Positions 1 to 9,413 are shown, numbered from the stretch's first letter. The stretch is 54,299 bases of DNA from Christensenellaceae bacterium Phil1 (GCA_001940855.1 MSGS01000022.1:1-54299); one strand, 5' to 3'. The notes: generated by a model not told the origin, from the sequence alone. Numbers and translations are program-made.

Positions 1-18
1 TTTTCAAAGAATGACATA

Positions 19-642
19 TCACACCTCCATTTTTACACACTCGGCATAGGTCAGCGGGAACGAGGCTTTCAGCACAGCGCTTTTCCGCACCGTCCAGCCG
101 TTCTGCCTTAGGAACCGCAGGTATTCCTCGCTCGTCCATCTGCTGTGGAGGGGGAAGCCTGCCAGCTTCATGAAAAATGCCCTGACCTTGCCGGTAAACG
201 AGTTCCCTGCGTGGGTAAAGGTCGGCGCAATCAACACGCCTTCGTCCTTCAGCACCCGCTTGATTTCTTGCAGGGCTTTCTCCGGCTGCGGCACGATATG
301 CAGTGCGTTGGACACGATCACCACGTCGAAGGACTTATCCGCATAGGGCAGGTGGAACATATCCTGCACGGAAAAGTGCAGCTTGGCAGATCGGTTATCC
401 CGCTTTGCTTCAAGAATCATCTCCGCGGAGGCGTCCGTCGCCTCGATGTGCGCCGCCGCGTTCACGATGTTTTTTGCGATCAGCCCCGTGCCGGTCGCCA
501 GCTCCAGCACCGTTTTGGCTTTCACGACCGGCCGGATCAGCGTATACATCTCCTCATATGCCGCCCCATCCTTTCGCATGAAGCGGTCGTACCGACCGGC
601 ATTTCTGTCCCAGAAATTCTTATGTTCTCGTTTCAGGCACAT
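19..642 (-). CDS. class I SAM-dependent methyltransferase
   Basis: A 207-residue Rossmann-type methyltransferase of the UbiE/Methyltransf_11 kind. The SAM-binding motif I is VLELATGTGLIAKN near residues 45-58, followed by the acidic end of strand 2 (IEATDAS) and the motif IV region FDVVIVSNALHIV. I start it at the ATG at 642 because GGAGG sits six bases upstream; a TTG at 660 in the same frame is less likely. It follows the MFS gene by 14 bases and is probably co-transcribed. The substrate cannot be read from sequence. A small-molecule or metallophore-modifying role would fit the exporter and iron-type neighbours, but that is inference. Confidence 0.85.
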   Translation of the reverse strand: MCLKREHKNFWDRNAGRYDRFMRKDGAAYEEMYTLIRPVVKAKTVLELATGTGLIAKNIVNAAAHIEATDASAEMILEAKRDNRSAKLHFSVQDMFHLPYADKSFDVVIVSNALHIVPQPEKALQEIKRVLKDEGVLIAPTFTHAGNSFTGKVRAFFMKLAGFPLHSRWTSEEYLRFLRQNGWTVRKSAVLKASFPLTYAECVKMEV

Positions 643-656
643 CACCTCCCTCCAAA

Positions 657-1892
657 TCAACTTAAAGCATCGAGCTTCTTCCTGAAATAGAGCGCCAGGC
701 TGCAGATCAGCGTCAGGCTCCCAAAGAAAACGAGGATATGCGGGATATGGAAATACACAGCCAGTGCAGAGCAGATAAAGGATGCAACCGGCATGGAGGC
801 CTGCATCATGGCGGTCAGAAATCCACTGATGCGCCCCATCATCTCCTTTGGAACGGCTTTCATCACAGAGCTTCCAATTACAACATTCAAAAGTCCCCCT
901 CCAAAGCCGATGGAGAGCATACTGAGTGTGAGAATCCCCATTTTCAGAACCGGCGTAGACAGGCTTTGGGCGATGCTCATTTCAATCAGCGCCGCGCCCA
1001 TAATAACGCCTGCGGCGACTGCAATGACAGGGGTTTTGATTTTTCCGAGCTTGGGAAGCAGCGCAGATCCCGTTATCATACCAACAGACGTCAGTATTTT
1101 GATAAATGAAAGCGTCTCAGGCCCCATTTTCAAATAGTCGGATACATACGGCGTCTGAAAAACGGTCAGCGGCATGATGCCGAAGTTGATCAGCAGCCCC
1201 ATCAGGCTCACCGTCCGGATCGTCCTGCTTGCACGGATAAAGCGAAAGCCCTCCGCAAAATCCTGAATCACACCTTTTACCGTCTGTTTTGCGCCTTGCA
1301 GGTTCTCCTGATACCGTATCGACCATATGATCGCAGATGATATCAGAAATGTCGCCGCATCGATCCACAGAGCGCCGGCAGCGCCTAATAGTGCGATCAC
1401 GCCTCCCGCAAGCATATAACCGGCCAGCTCCGATATTCTTGAAGAGGAATAGCTGGCGGCCTTTCCCAACGTATAATACTCCTTCTCCAGCAATTGCGGC
1501 AGGATTGCGCCGCCGGCAGGAAGGCGAAAGGCCTCCACCGTGGAGGTGGCCAGAGTAAAGACTACGATGAGTGCCGGGCTTAAAAGGCCTGTGGAGTAGA
1601 GCGTTACAATTGCCGCAACAAACACAAAGCGCAGCAGGTCGGCCAGCGCCATGACCCTTTTTTTGCTTATGCGATCTACGAACGCACCTGCGAAGGGCGT
1701 GAGAAAGACGGTCGGAACGAAATTCAGACCGACCACGAGCGCCATCAGCGATGCGCTGCTGGTGATCTCATACATGATCCACGAGTAAGCGATCACATCT
1801 ATGGAATCTCCGAAGCGGTTGATCGTATCCGCCAAAAGAAGCCGGATGTATTGCCTTTGAGACAAAAGCTGTCGGTACTCTTTCTTTTCCAC
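657..1892 (-). CDS. MFS transporter (EntS/MefA-like exporter)
   Basis: A 411-residue major facilitator protein with about twelve hydrophobic segments. The loop motif between the second and third helices reads GAFVDRISKKRVM, the usual GxxxDRxxRR/K signature. Overall it resembles the macrolide-efflux and enterobactin-exporter branch (MFS_3). The GTG at 1892 is chosen as start because AGGAGG lies six bases upstream; the frame also allows a TTG at 1907. It lies 83 bases after the ECF ATPase gene and just before the methyltransferase, so export of a small molecule handled by this cluster is plausible. Substrate unknown. Confidence 0.88.
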   Translation of the reverse strand: MEKKEYRQLLSQRQYIRLLLADTINRFGDSIDVIAYSWIMYEITSSASLMALVVGLNFVPTVFLTPFAGAFVDRISKKRVMALADLLRFVFVAAIVTLYSTGLLSPALIVVFTLATSTVEAFRLPAGGAILPQLLEKEYYTLGKAASYSSSRISELAGYMLAGGVIALLGAAGALWIDAATFLISSAIIWSIRYQENLQGAKQTVKGVIQDFAEGFRFIRASRTIRTVSLMGLLINFGIMPLTVFQTPYVSDYLKMGPETLSFIKILTSVGMITGSALLPKLGKIKTPVIAVAAGVIMGAALIEMSIAQSLSTPVLKMGILTLSMLSIGFGGGLLNVVIGSSVMKAVPKEMMGRISGFLTAMMQASMPVASFICSALAVYFHIPHILVFFGSLTLICSLALYFRKKLDALS

Positions 1893-1975
1893 ATTACACC
1901 TCCTCAAACGGAAATTTGCATTTTGATCTCAGACCGGGTCGAGATATGTTGCCACCTTGTGCCTCTCGCAAGACC

Positions 1976-3400
1976 TCACAACACCGCTGAATCTCCCCAT
2001 GCGGCCTCGATCAGCTCCGGGCCACCGGTTTTCTCGATGCGCCCCTCTCTGAGCCATGCGGCTCGGTCGCACAGAGCGCTTGCACACCGGCGGTCGTGGG
2101 TGACGGTGACGATGGTGCTGTCCGTGCGCGTATGCAGAAGGTTCAGCGCCTGGAGCAGCGTCCGAAGCCCCTCTCTGTCCTGCCCCACGGTAGGCTCGTC
2201 CAACAGCAGCAGCTCCGGTTGAGACGCTGCCACGGCGGCAATGGACACCCGGCGCTTCTGTCCCTCGGAAAGGGAGTGGGGATGTCTTTCTGACAGATGC
2301 ACAATGCCGAACAGCTCCATGATCTCCCGCGCAAAGTCCTCGCTTTTGGCGGCAAAGGCCACCTCCTGCGCAACCGTCGGCATAAAGAGCTGACAGTTGG
2401 GGTTCTGATACACCACGCCCACCCGCCGAAACCACGCCCGGCTGCCGCGCCGCTGCCCCAGGGCGGGGTCGATGAGCTGCCTTATCTCTCCCGCCGAGGG
2501 ACGCGCCAGCCGGGCCATCAGCCGCAGCAGGGAGGTCTTTCCGCAGCCGTTGTCGCCAAGGAGCAAAAGCCGCTCGCCCCGGAATAGGGTCAGATCGACG
2601 CCTTCTAAAATGCTGCGTCCACCCGCACGCCAGCCCACGCCGCGCAGCGTCATGACCGGCTCCTCCCGCCTTGCCTCTGTAGGGATAAGCGCTGCCGCCT
2701 CCGGCTGTGCGGCGCAGAGCGATTCCCGGCCGGTCTGCCTCTCAAGGCTTCCGTTTCGGAGCCGCCACACCTCATGGGCAAAGGGCAGGACCTGCTCCAG
2801 CCGGTGCTCCACGATCAGCACCGCGTAGCCGGACTCGGCCAGCGTCCGCAGCGACGCCATGAGAAACGCCGCACCTTTGCGGTCCATGTTTGCCAGCGGC
2901 TCGTCTAAAAGGAAGATTCTTTGCTCGGTTGCCAGGGCGGAGGCGGTGATCAGCCGCTGCTTCTGCCCGCCGGAGAGGGTGCGGGTGCCCCATTGGGGGC
3001 ACAGTGCCATCCGGCCGCAGGCTTTTTCGATGCAGCCGCCGATCTTCTCCGGCGAAAAGGCGAAGTTCTCGCAGCCAAAGGCCAGCTCGTCCTCCACCCG
3101 CTGGTGGATGATCTGCGCGTCGGCGTTTTGCAGCACCACGCCCGCCCTGCGGCAAATGTCGCTTATCCTCTGCCCGGAGACGTCCTCGCCGCCGACGCGT
3201 ATCTCACCGGAAAGCGTCCCCTTGGTCACGTTGGGGATAACGCCCGACAGGATGGACAGCACCGTGCTTTTCCCCTGACCCGAATCGCCGTACAGCAGGG
3301 CGAGTTTTCCGTATTCCAGCGAAAAGGAGGCGCTTTTCAGCACCAGCTCCGGCATATCCTCATAGCGAAAGGACACATTTTTGAACTCGATGGCTTTCAC
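1976..3400 (-). CDS. ECF transporter ATPase, two fused ATP-binding domains (EcfA-type)
   Basis: A 474-residue protein with two complete ABC ATPase domains. Domain 1 has Walker A GDSGQGKST, signature LSGGQ and Walker B IFLLDEP. Domain 2 has Walker A GDNGCGKTS, signature LSEGQ and Walker B LLLLDEP. This is the fused EcfA1/EcfA2 layout that powers group II energy-coupling-factor vitamin or metal importers. The start is a GTG at 3400 that overlaps the EcfT stop codon (GTGA). The open frame continues far upstream inside EcfT, but that part is not protein-like. With EcfT and the S component it should form one importer at the cytoplasmic membrane. Confidence 0.92.
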   Translation of the reverse strand: MKAIEFKNVSFRYEDMPELVLKSASFSLEYGKLALLYGDSGQGKSTVLSILSGVIPNVTKGTLSGEIRVGGEDVSGQRISDICRRAGVVLQNADAQIIHQRVEDELAFGCENFAFSPEKIGGCIEKACGRMALCPQWGTRTLSGGQKQRLITASALATEQRIFLLDEPLANMDRKGAAFLMASLRTLAESGYAVLIVEHRLEQVLPFAHEVWRLRNGSLERQTGRESLCAAQPEAAALIPTEARREEPVMTLRGVGWRAGGRSILEGVDLTLFRGERLLLLGDNGCGKTSLLRLMARLARPSAGEIRQLIDPALGQRRGSRAWFRRVGVVYQNPNCQLFMPTVAQEVAFAAKSEDFAREIMELFGIVHLSERHPHSLSEGQKRRVSIAAVAASQPELLLLDEPTVGQDREGLRTLLQALNLLHTRTDSTIVTVTHDRRCASALCDRAAWLREGRIEKTGGPELIEAAWGDSAVL

Positions 3401-4074
3401 AGCAGCACCGCCCCCATGGCGCACAGCGCGCTCAGCGCCGCGAACGCCCCGTCCTTGGCCCGCAAACACACGGGCCGGTACACGGTGTACGGCGCGGGAT
3501 AGGTGGTAAAGCCCCGGGTCTCCACGCTCAGCGCCAGCGTATCCGACAGGTTGACCAGCCGCACCATCAGCGGGATCAGAAAGGCCCGGTAGAGGATGGC
3601 GGGGTTTAACAGCCCGCCCGCACCCCGCGTGCACATGGCCTCCCGGGTCTGCCGCACCTCCGCCCGCAGCAGTGGAAAAAACGTGAAGGTGATGAGCATG
3701 GCGAGCGTCAGCACCCGAGGCAGGCGCATACAGGAAAAGCCCCGCACAAGGCAGACGGGCGCAAGCCCCAGACCCGGTATGGCCGCGATGCACAGCGCCA
3801 GCATTCGTGCGGCGGCGGCAGAGGTCTGGGCGGCGTCCCGGGAGATGGCGTAGGTCAGGGCGCAGAAAATGCCGCACAGAAGCGCCGCGGCGGGCAGCAC
3901 CGCAAGGCAGGGACGGAGATACCCGAACAGCGCCAGCAGCAGCCATATCCCGCCAAGAAAGAAAAACACGCTCGGGCTTTTCGCCATGGCAAGACCAAAG
4001 GCAAAGGTGAATACGGACACGGCAATGCCCGCCATGGGGAAAAGGGGATGCTTCACATACAGTTTTTCGCTCAT
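3397..4074 (-). CDS. ECF transporter transmembrane component EcfT
   Basis: A 225-residue membrane protein with several hydrophobic helices. It has two Arg-Gly coupling motifs, CTRGAGG and VETRGF, in the C-terminal cytoplasmic helices that dock onto the ATPases in the CbiQ/EcfT family. It overlaps the S-component gene by four bases upstream and the ATPase gene by four bases downstream, so the three subunits are translationally coupled. It is the scaffold that transmits ATP hydrolysis to the S component. Confidence 0.9.
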   Translation of the reverse strand: MSEKLYVKHPLFPMAGIAVSVFTFAFGLAMAKSPSVFFFLGGIWLLLALFGYLRPCLAVLPAAALLCGIFCALTYAISRDAAQTSAAAARMLALCIAAIPGLGLAPVCLVRGFSCMRLPRVLTLAMLITFTFFPLLRAEVRQTREAMCTRGAGGLLNPAILYRAFLIPLMVRLVNLSDTLALSVETRGFTTYPAPYTVYRPVCLRAKDGAFAALSALCAMGAVLL

Positions 4075-4640
4075 TTCTTCAGCACTCCCGATTTTTTCAG
4101 CTCCCTTGCGATCTTGATGCCGATCAGCGCTCCCAGCGCGGACACGGCGACGACGGCCAGAGTCATCCCCACTGCGGCAAGCGGCGCTCTGTCCGCTACC
4201 GCCGCAAGTGGGCTGTCCGCGCCCTTGACGAGCCGGTTATAGAGGTAGTTAAAGGGCAGCGACAGGGGCGTGTGCAGCATGGCGGCCACAAATACGGCAG
4301 CATCCTTTTCATACCCTCTGAACAGCAGCAGCACGATAAGCTCGATCAAAACGCCGTTCAAAACGCTGGAGAGGAACATGGGCGGCGACATCATCAGCTG
4401 GATAAGCCCCATCATCAGCGCCATGATCAAAAGCGAGCCGGGCTTTCGCACCTTATACAGGCCGATGGCGAAAAACACGCCGATCTGAAGCGCCGTGACC
4501 AGCTGGGAAATGCCGAAGATCAGCGGCTGCAGGCTGATCACCAGCGGCATCACCGCGCAGGTGGCCAGCGCCACCGCCGACATGATAGCGAGGAATACCA
4601 CGTCCTTGATCTGAAATTTCTGCAAGTATCTGTGATTCAT
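4071..4640 (-). CDS. ECF transporter S component, MptD family
   Basis: A 189-residue hydrophobic protein with about five or six transmembrane helices, resembling the MptD-type putative substrate-binding (S) components. The N-terminal stretch IKDVVFLAIMSAVALATCAV and the central GLYKVRKPGSLLIMALMMG are typical of that family. The ligand is not known. The neighbourhood (paired half-ABC transporters, YgbA_NO protein, ferritin, Fur regulator) suggests a metal, heme or metallophore rather than a B vitamin, but this is inference. It overlaps both flanking genes by four bases. Confidence 0.88.
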   Translation of the reverse strand: MNHRYLQKFQIKDVVFLAIMSAVALATCAVMPLVISLQPLIFGISQLVTALQIGVFFAIGLYKVRKPGSLLIMALMMGLIQLMMSPPMFLSSVLNGVLIELIVLLLFRGYEKDAAVFVAAMLHTPLSLPFNYLYNRLVKGADSPLAAVADRAPLAAVGMTLAVVAVSALGALIGIKIARELKKSGVLKK

Positions 4641-6325
4641 ATTGCCTGCTCCTTCATTTGTCCGTTTTCCATTTTGTATACCCGGTCCGCCACCGCCATG
4701 GCGGATGCGCGATGGGACACCAGAACGATGGTCCTGCCTTGCCTGTGCTTGAAAAGCGCCCGCAGGATCACGCCCTCGTTGATGCTGTCCACATTGCTGG
4801 TTGGCTCGTCCAGCAGGATAAGCGGGCAGCCGGAGAGAAACGCCCGCGCCAGCCCGATGCGCTGCCGCTCGCCCATGGACAGCCGTCCGCCCAGCAGCCC
4901 GGCGGGGGTACTCAGCCCCTCGGGCAGCGCCTGCACCAGTTCCTCCGCGGAGGCCATCCGCAGCGCCGCCATCAGCTCCTCGTCCGTGGCGTCGGGCTTT
5001 GCGACGCGCAGGTTCTCAGCAATGGTAGCGTCGAACAGATAGGTGCTTTGGCTGACCATGGTGACGTTTCGGTACAGGCTCTCGGTGTTGATTTCGTCAA
5101 TGTCCGTGCCGTTATAACGTATTTGGCCGCCGGAGCGCTCCCAGAACCGCAGCAGCAGCTTCAGCAGCGTGGACTTTCCGCAGCCGCTTTCCCCTACGAT
5201 GCCGACGATCTCGTTTTTGCGGGCGGTCATGGAAACGCCCTTGAGCACCGTCTCCCCGCCATAGGCGAAGGATAGATCGTGTACCTCCAAGCCCTCGTAG
5301 GAAAGCTCCGTGCCGTTCTCCACGGCCTCCACCTCCGGCTGCTCCTCCAGCAGACGGAGGATGCGCTCCCCGCTTGCAAAGGTCTGGTTGAGGTTTGCGG
5401 GCAGGGCGGACACGGCGATGACCGGGCCGAAGCTGCCGAACACGGCGGTCACGCCCAGCACCATGCGCCCCGCGCTGAGGCTGCCGCTGTGAACGAGGAA
5501 GATCCCCACGGCCAGCACTGCCAGCACCGATAGCGACACGGCGACCTCCGTAGCGGCGGCGGAAAGGGCCGTTTCCCGCTTGAGAGCCTTCGTCCTGCCC
5601 AGCATGGCGTCGGAGCGGCGATCGACCTCGGCGGCCCGGGCCTCTCCGGCGTTATAGAGGACCAGCTCCCGTATGCCCTTGATGCTGTCGAGAAAATACG
5701 CGCCGAAGTCTCCAAGCTCCCGCCTGTACCGCATGCCGGTCTCAGCCATGCGGCGGGAGAAAAACCGGGGCAGCAGAACGCCGATGCACAGATAGGCCGC
5801 CGCCGCAATCAATGACAGATACCAGCTTGCAGCAAGGCCGGTGACCACCATCACCGCCAATGACACAAGCACGGCGATGCAGACGGGGGAAACGGTGTGG
5901 GCATAGAATACCTCCAGCGTTTCGATGTCCGCTGTGATCATGGTGAGAAGGCTGCCCTTTTGCCGGTTTTCCAGCTTGGCGGGGCAAAGCGCCCGGAGCT
6001 TGGTAAAGATTTTGTCTCGAAGCACCGCCAGCAGCCGGAAGGCAATATAGTGGTTGCCGTACTGCTCCAGATACCGCAGTCCTCCGCGCAGAACGCCGCA
6101 GCCTATGCAGAGGGCCGCAATGGCGCCGTAGGACAGAGGGATGCTCTCGCCCAGCGTTTTTGTGATACCAACAGCACCGAAAAAGGGTACGCCCATGGCG
6201 CACAGGAAGCCAAGGCTCCCGTTCAATACCGCCAGCAGCATAACGGCGGAAAGCCTGCCACCCAAGAGCTTCATCAGCTCCGCCGCGATTTGCACGCCGC
6301 TTCTGCGGGAAAGCTCTTTTTTCAT
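4637..6325 (-). CDS. ABC transporter, fused permease/ATPase (half-transporter 2)
   Basis: A 562-residue exporter-fold half-transporter. About six transmembrane helices occupy the first 320 residues, followed by an ATPase domain with Walker A GESGCGKST, signature LSMGERQR and Walker B LILLDEPTSNVDS. It overlaps its partner at 6322-6325, so the two probably form a heterodimer. Paired exporter-fold proteins next to iron genes resemble YbtP/YbtQ and IrtA/IrtB, which import ferric siderophores despite their fold. That would fit the ferritin and Fur genes nearby but cannot be shown from sequence. Peptide or drug export is the alternative. Confidence 0.88.
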   Translation of the reverse strand: MKKELSRRSGVQIAAELMKLLGGRLSAVMLLAVLNGSLGFLCAMGVPFFGAVGITKTLGESIPLSYGAIAALCIGCGVLRGGLRYLEQYGNHYIAFRLLAVLRDKIFTKLRALCPAKLENRQKGSLLTMITADIETLEVFYAHTVSPVCIAVLVSLAVMVVTGLAASWYLSLIAAAAYLCIGVLLPRFFSRRMAETGMRYRRELGDFGAYFLDSIKGIRELVLYNAGEARAAEVDRRSDAMLGRTKALKRETALSAAATEVAVSLSVLAVLAVGIFLVHSGSLSAGRMVLGVTAVFGSFGPVIAVSALPANLNQTFASGERILRLLEEQPEVEAVENGTELSYEGLEVHDLSFAYGGETVLKGVSMTARKNEIVGIVGESGCGKSTLLKLLLRFWERSGGQIRYNGTDIDEINTESLYRNVTMVSQSTYLFDATIAENLRVAKPDATDEELMAALRMASAEELVQALPEGLSTPAGLLGGRLSMGERQRIGLARAFLSGCPLILLDEPTSNVDSINEGVILRALFKHRQGRTIVLVSHRASAMAVADRVYKMENGQMKEQAI

Positions 6326-8058
6326 GCCTGCGCCTCCTTTATCAGCTCCAGATAGCCTTGCTCAAGCTCTCGCTGCGCGCAAAACAGCGCGGCGTAGCGT
6401 CCGCCCCGGGCCATCAGTGAGGCGTGGTCGCCCCGCTCACAGATACGGCCGTCCTCCATGTACAAGATGCTGTCCGCCGCCGCCACGTTGGCCAGACGGT
6501 GGGTAATGACCGTCACGCCCGCAAAGGCGCAGAGCGAGCGGATGACCTCCATGATGATGCCCTCGCTCTCGGCGTCGATGTTGCCGGTGGCCTCGTCAAA
6601 AATGTAGATCCGCTTGGGGGCGGTGAGGTTGACGGCCAGCGCCAAGCGCTGCTTCTGCCCGCCGGAGATGTCCGCCGCGTCCTCGTTCAGCACAAAATCA
6701 AGGCCGCCCCGCTCCCGCACAAGGCCGTCCAGCCGCACAAGGGCAAGCGCCCGCCACATTTCCTCCTCCGCCGCGTGCGGGTTTGCCAGAAGGAAGTTTG
6801 CGCGTATGGTGTCGTGAAAGAGAAATGTCTCACAGCTCACGTGGGCGAGGGAAGCGTAATACGCTTGCCTGTCGAGGCTTTCGACCGGCTTGCCGACTAA
6901 AAGCACCCTGCCGGAACCGGGGCGCAGCGCCCCGGTCAGCAGCTTGGCGACGGTGGTCTTGCCGCAGCCGCTTTCCCCCACGATGGCGGTCATGCCCCGC
7001 TCAGGAAACACGGCCGATACGCCGTGCAGCGTCTCCCGCCCCGGCGCATAGGAAAAATGCACATCCTCCAGCTCCAGCCGCCCGCCGCAGGGCTGTACCT
7101 TGCCCCATGCGGGCTCCGGCTCCTCCAGCAGCGTCAGCATCATTCGCCCCGCGCTGACCCCGTTCATGGCCACGTGGAAGGCGCTTCCAAAGGCACGGAG
7201 CGGCAGGAAGAACTCCGCCGCCACCAGCACCAGAAACAGCGCGGCGGCAACCCCTCCGCCGTTCTGCGTTCCCGATACCGCCAGCGCCGCGCCAACTCCC
7301 GCGCCGCCAAAGGCCACAAGGTCCATGATGGTCACGCTGGCCAGCTGCATGACAAGGACTTTCATAGTGATTTTCCGAAATTCCTCGGCGTTCTCGTTCA
7401 TATACGCCTGCCGCCTTGCGTCCGCGCGGAAGAGCTTCAGCTCCTTCAGCCCCTGCACGCTGTCTAAAAACACGTCGCCCATGGCGGTGTATTTGCCCCA
7501 GTATCTGGCGAATATGCGCTTGGCAAAGCGGGACACCGCCACGATGGACACCGGGATCAGCGGCACGCAGGCCAGCAGCACCGCCGCCACGCGCCAGTTG
7601 ATGAATACGCAGATGCCGAACAGCAGCAGCGGCGAGAGCATGGCGTAGAAAAACTGCGGCAGGTAGGAGGAATAGTACAGATCCAGCTGCTCGATGCCCT
7701 CCGTGGCCAGCTGGGTCAGCCCCGCCGGCTTCACGGTTTTCGTCTCCCGCACGCCGAGACGCAGGAGCTTTGCGTACAGCTGTGCCCGCAGGCTTTTCTT
7801 CACGCTGCGCCCCAGCCTGTCCCGCACCGCTGCAGCGCGAATCGTGGCAAGAAAGCGCACCGCCGCGCATACTGCTCCCAAACCGAAAGGAAGCAGGTAG
7901 AGGGACGCATTCGCATCAATAAGGAGCAGATGAAGCCCATAGCACAGGCAGGCCGTAAAGCCGATACTGCACAAAGAGCCTGTGAGCATCCACGCCACGG
8001 CGCGGTAGATATATCGTTTGTCCTCGCCCAATAGGCGCAAAAGCTGTTTATCCGGCAT
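6322..8058 (-). CDS. ABC transporter, fused permease/ATPase (half-transporter 1)
   Basis: A 578-residue exporter-fold half-transporter with six predicted membrane helices and an ATPase domain: Walker A GESGCGKTT, signature ISGGQKQR, and Walker B IYIFDEATGNIDAES. It overlaps the downstream partner by four bases and the upstream YgbA_NO gene by eleven, so the cluster from 8377 to 1976 looks like one transcript. See the partner entry for the YbtPQ/IrtAB comparison. The ATP sites look intact in both halves. Confidence 0.88.
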   Translation of the reverse strand: MPDKQLLRLLGEDKRYIYRAVAWMLTGSLCSIGFTACLCYGLHLLLIDANASLYLLPFGLGAVCAAVRFLATIRAAAVRDRLGRSVKKSLRAQLYAKLLRLGVRETKTVKPAGLTQLATEGIEQLDLYYSSYLPQFFYAMLSPLLLFGICVFINWRVAAVLLACVPLIPVSIVAVSRFAKRIFARYWGKYTAMGDVFLDSVQGLKELKLFRADARRQAYMNENAEEFRKITMKVLVMQLASVTIMDLVAFGGAGVGAALAVSGTQNGGGVAAALFLVLVAAEFFLPLRAFGSAFHVAMNGVSAGRMMLTLLEEPEPAWGKVQPCGGRLELEDVHFSYAPGRETLHGVSAVFPERGMTAIVGESGCGKTTVAKLLTGALRPGSGRVLLVGKPVESLDRQAYYASLAHVSCETFLFHDTIRANFLLANPHAAEEEMWRALALVRLDGLVRERGGLDFVLNEDAADISGGQKQRLALAVNLTAPKRIYIFDEATGNIDAESEGIIMEVIRSLCAFAGVTVITHRLANVAAADSILYMEDGRICERGDHASLMARGGRYAALFCAQRELEQGYLELIKEAQA

Positions 8059-8377
8059 GGGCGTTTCTCCTTTTCCTACGCATGGTTTCCGCCATATGGC
8101 GCAGCACCAGTATGGGGTGGCTCAGCAGCATCCGCGGCCCCGCATAGCGCATCACGGCGCGCATCTGTTGGCGCATTTCCGGCTTGTAGCAATGGATGGG
8201 GCAGTTTGAGCAGAAGGGCTTGTTGTCCCCGTGCGGGCATCTGTCCCGCCGCTGTCTGGCGTATTCCAGCAGGGCGGCACACGCCGGGCAAAGCGCTCCA
8301 CCCCTTCTCCCATGCACACCACGACAATACCGGCACACCATGAGGGTAACAGTTTCGATCTCCTTTTCCTTGTTCAA
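8048..8377 (-). CDS. YgbA_NO family protein (nitrous oxide-stimulated promoter family)
   Basis: A 109-residue cysteine-rich protein. The layout is MVCRYCRGVHG, then a CPAC pair, CPHG, CSNCPIHCY, and the closing PRMLLSHPILVLRHM block that marks the YgbA_NO family. E. coli ygbA belongs to the NO-responsive NsrR regulon; the biochemical role is unknown. The start is a TTG at 8377, which gives the expected N-terminus with AAGGA upstream. It opens the ECF/ABC operon. The cysteines could bind a metal or Fe-S centre. Confidence 0.85.
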   Translation of the reverse strand: MNKEKEIETVTLMVCRYCRGVHGRRGGALCPACAALLEYARQRRDRCPHGDNKPFCSNCPIHCYKPEMRQQMRAVMRYAGPRMLLSHPILVLRHMAETMRRKRRNAHAG

Positions 8378-8406
8378 GCTCCGAATTCCTTTCTGTTTTA
8401 TATGCA

Positions 8407-8422
8407 GTTAGTCTGCTCTAAC
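8407..8422. promoter_or_regulatory. inverted repeat GTTAG-n6-CTAAC upstream of the YgbA/ECF operon
   Basis: GTTAG at 8407-8411 and CTAAC at 8418-8422 form a short palindrome about 30 bases upstream of the TTG start at 8377. The half-sites recall DtxR/IdeR-type GTTAG/CTAAC elements, but the spacing is wider than the usual iron box. It could be an operator for the cluster. The assignment is weak. Confidence 0.3.
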
Positions 8423-8435
8423 CGCTTGACGGAAG

Positions 8436-8469
8436 AAAAGGCAGGCCACCTGTATGCAGTCTGCCTTTT
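8436..8469. terminator. intrinsic terminator after ferritin
   Basis: AAAAGGCAG at 8436-8444 and CTGCCTTTT at 8461-8469 form a perfect nine-pair stem with U-rich ends on both strands. It lies 33 bases past the ferritin stop codon and separates the ferritin operon from the YgbA/ECF operon. Confidence 0.7.
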
Positions 8470-8501
8470 GTCTGATGCGAAGGCCCGCAGCCGCGCAAGG
8501 C

Positions 8502-9011
8502 TTACAGCACCAGCGATGGCGCGGTGTAGACCCGTGCCTTCAGCTCGCTGTTGAGCATATATAGCCCCTTGCTGTCTCCGCCAAACAGCTCCATCTTGGT
8601 GATGAGGTCGGCGGCGTTCTTTTCCTCCTCGCCCTGCTCCTTGATGAACCAGTCCAGCATCTGCATGGCGCGGAAGTCCTTGGCCTCGTATGCGGCGGCG
8701 TAGATGGCGTCTATGCTTGCGGTGACGAACTTCTCATGCTCCAGCGCCTTTTTCAGCGGCGTCATGTGGTCGCCTCGCTCCCACTCCGGTTTTGCGATGG
8801 CCTCAAAGATAACGCTCTCGCCGTTATTCTGCAAATACTGATAAAACAGCATGGCGTGATCCCGCTCCTCCTGCGCCTGTACCCGGTACCAGTTCTCAAA
8901 GCCGTCTAAGCCCACGGAGGCGTAGTAATTTGCAAAATCCAGATATAAATAGGCGGAGTAGAACTCCTTGTTGATCTGCTCGTTGAGCAGCTTAGATACG
9001 TTAGCGTTCAT
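8502..9011 (-). CDS. ftnA: ferritin (FtnA-type)
   Basis: A 169-residue non-heme ferritin that oxidises Fe(II) and stores iron in a 24-mer cage. Ferroxidase ligands visible at the N-terminal side are E16, Y23, E49 and H52 (motif EERDHAM), with a later EQGEEEKNA block in helix 4. Length is normal for prokaryotic ferritins. The ATG overlaps the stop codon of the Fur-family gene (ATGA), so repressor and ferritin are translated from one message. Regulation probably comes from the palindrome at 9414-9432. Confidence 0.95.
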   Translation of the reverse strand: MNANVSKLLNEQINKEFYSAYLYLDFANYYASVGLDGFENWYRVQAQEERDHAMLFYQYLQNNGESVIFEAIAKPEWERGDHMTPLKKALEHEKFVTASIDAIYAAAYEAKDFRAMQMLDWFIKEQGEEEKNAADLITKMELFGGDSKGLYMLNSELKARVYTAPSLVL

Positions 9012-9397
9012 CGTGCTCCTCCTTCAGCGTTGTTTTCTTCCTGTTCCCTGCAATCGGGACAGATATACCTGATTTTAAGATCATACGAGAGGATATCGCG
9101 CCCCAGTGCGTGCTCGATCCGTCTCTGCATATCCGGCAGGTGAACGTCCGCGATTTTCCCGCACCGACTGCAAATCAAGTGATCGTGCCGCTCCGTCCGG
9201 TCGTACCGGTCCGGCGAACCAGACTCCGTGATGCGGTGCAGCAGACCCTCCTCCGCCAAGGCGTTCAGATGCTTATACACGGTGCCAATGGCGATGCTGG
9301 GATGCTCCTTTTTCATCTCCATGAACACCTGCTCCGCCGTGGGGTGCCGCTGAAGCTCCGTGACGGCGGCCAATATCTCCTCTGCGTATTTAGACAT
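9008..9397 (-). CDS. Fur family transcriptional repressor (Fur/PerR-like)
   Basis: A 129-residue metal-dependent regulator. It has the winged-helix region HPTAEQVFMEMKKEHP...GTVYKHLNALAEEGLL, the metal-site region RYDRTERHDHLICSRCGKI and a second CPDC pair, giving the CxxC...CxxC structural zinc site. It is slightly short at the N-terminus compared with PerR. AGGAGG precedes the ATG by seven bases. It is transcribed with ferritin, and a strong promoter carries a palindrome in the initially transcribed region, so it probably represses itself and ferritin. Fe, Mn or peroxide sensing cannot be separated from sequence. Confidence 0.92.
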   Translation of the reverse strand: MSKYAEEILAAVTELQRHPTAEQVFMEMKKEHPSIAIGTVYKHLNALAEEGLLHRITESGSPDRYDRTERHDHLICSRCGKIADVHLPDMQRRIEHALGRDILSYDLKIRYICPDCREQEENNAEGGAR

Positions 9398-9413
9398 TGC
9401 AGCCCCTCCTTAC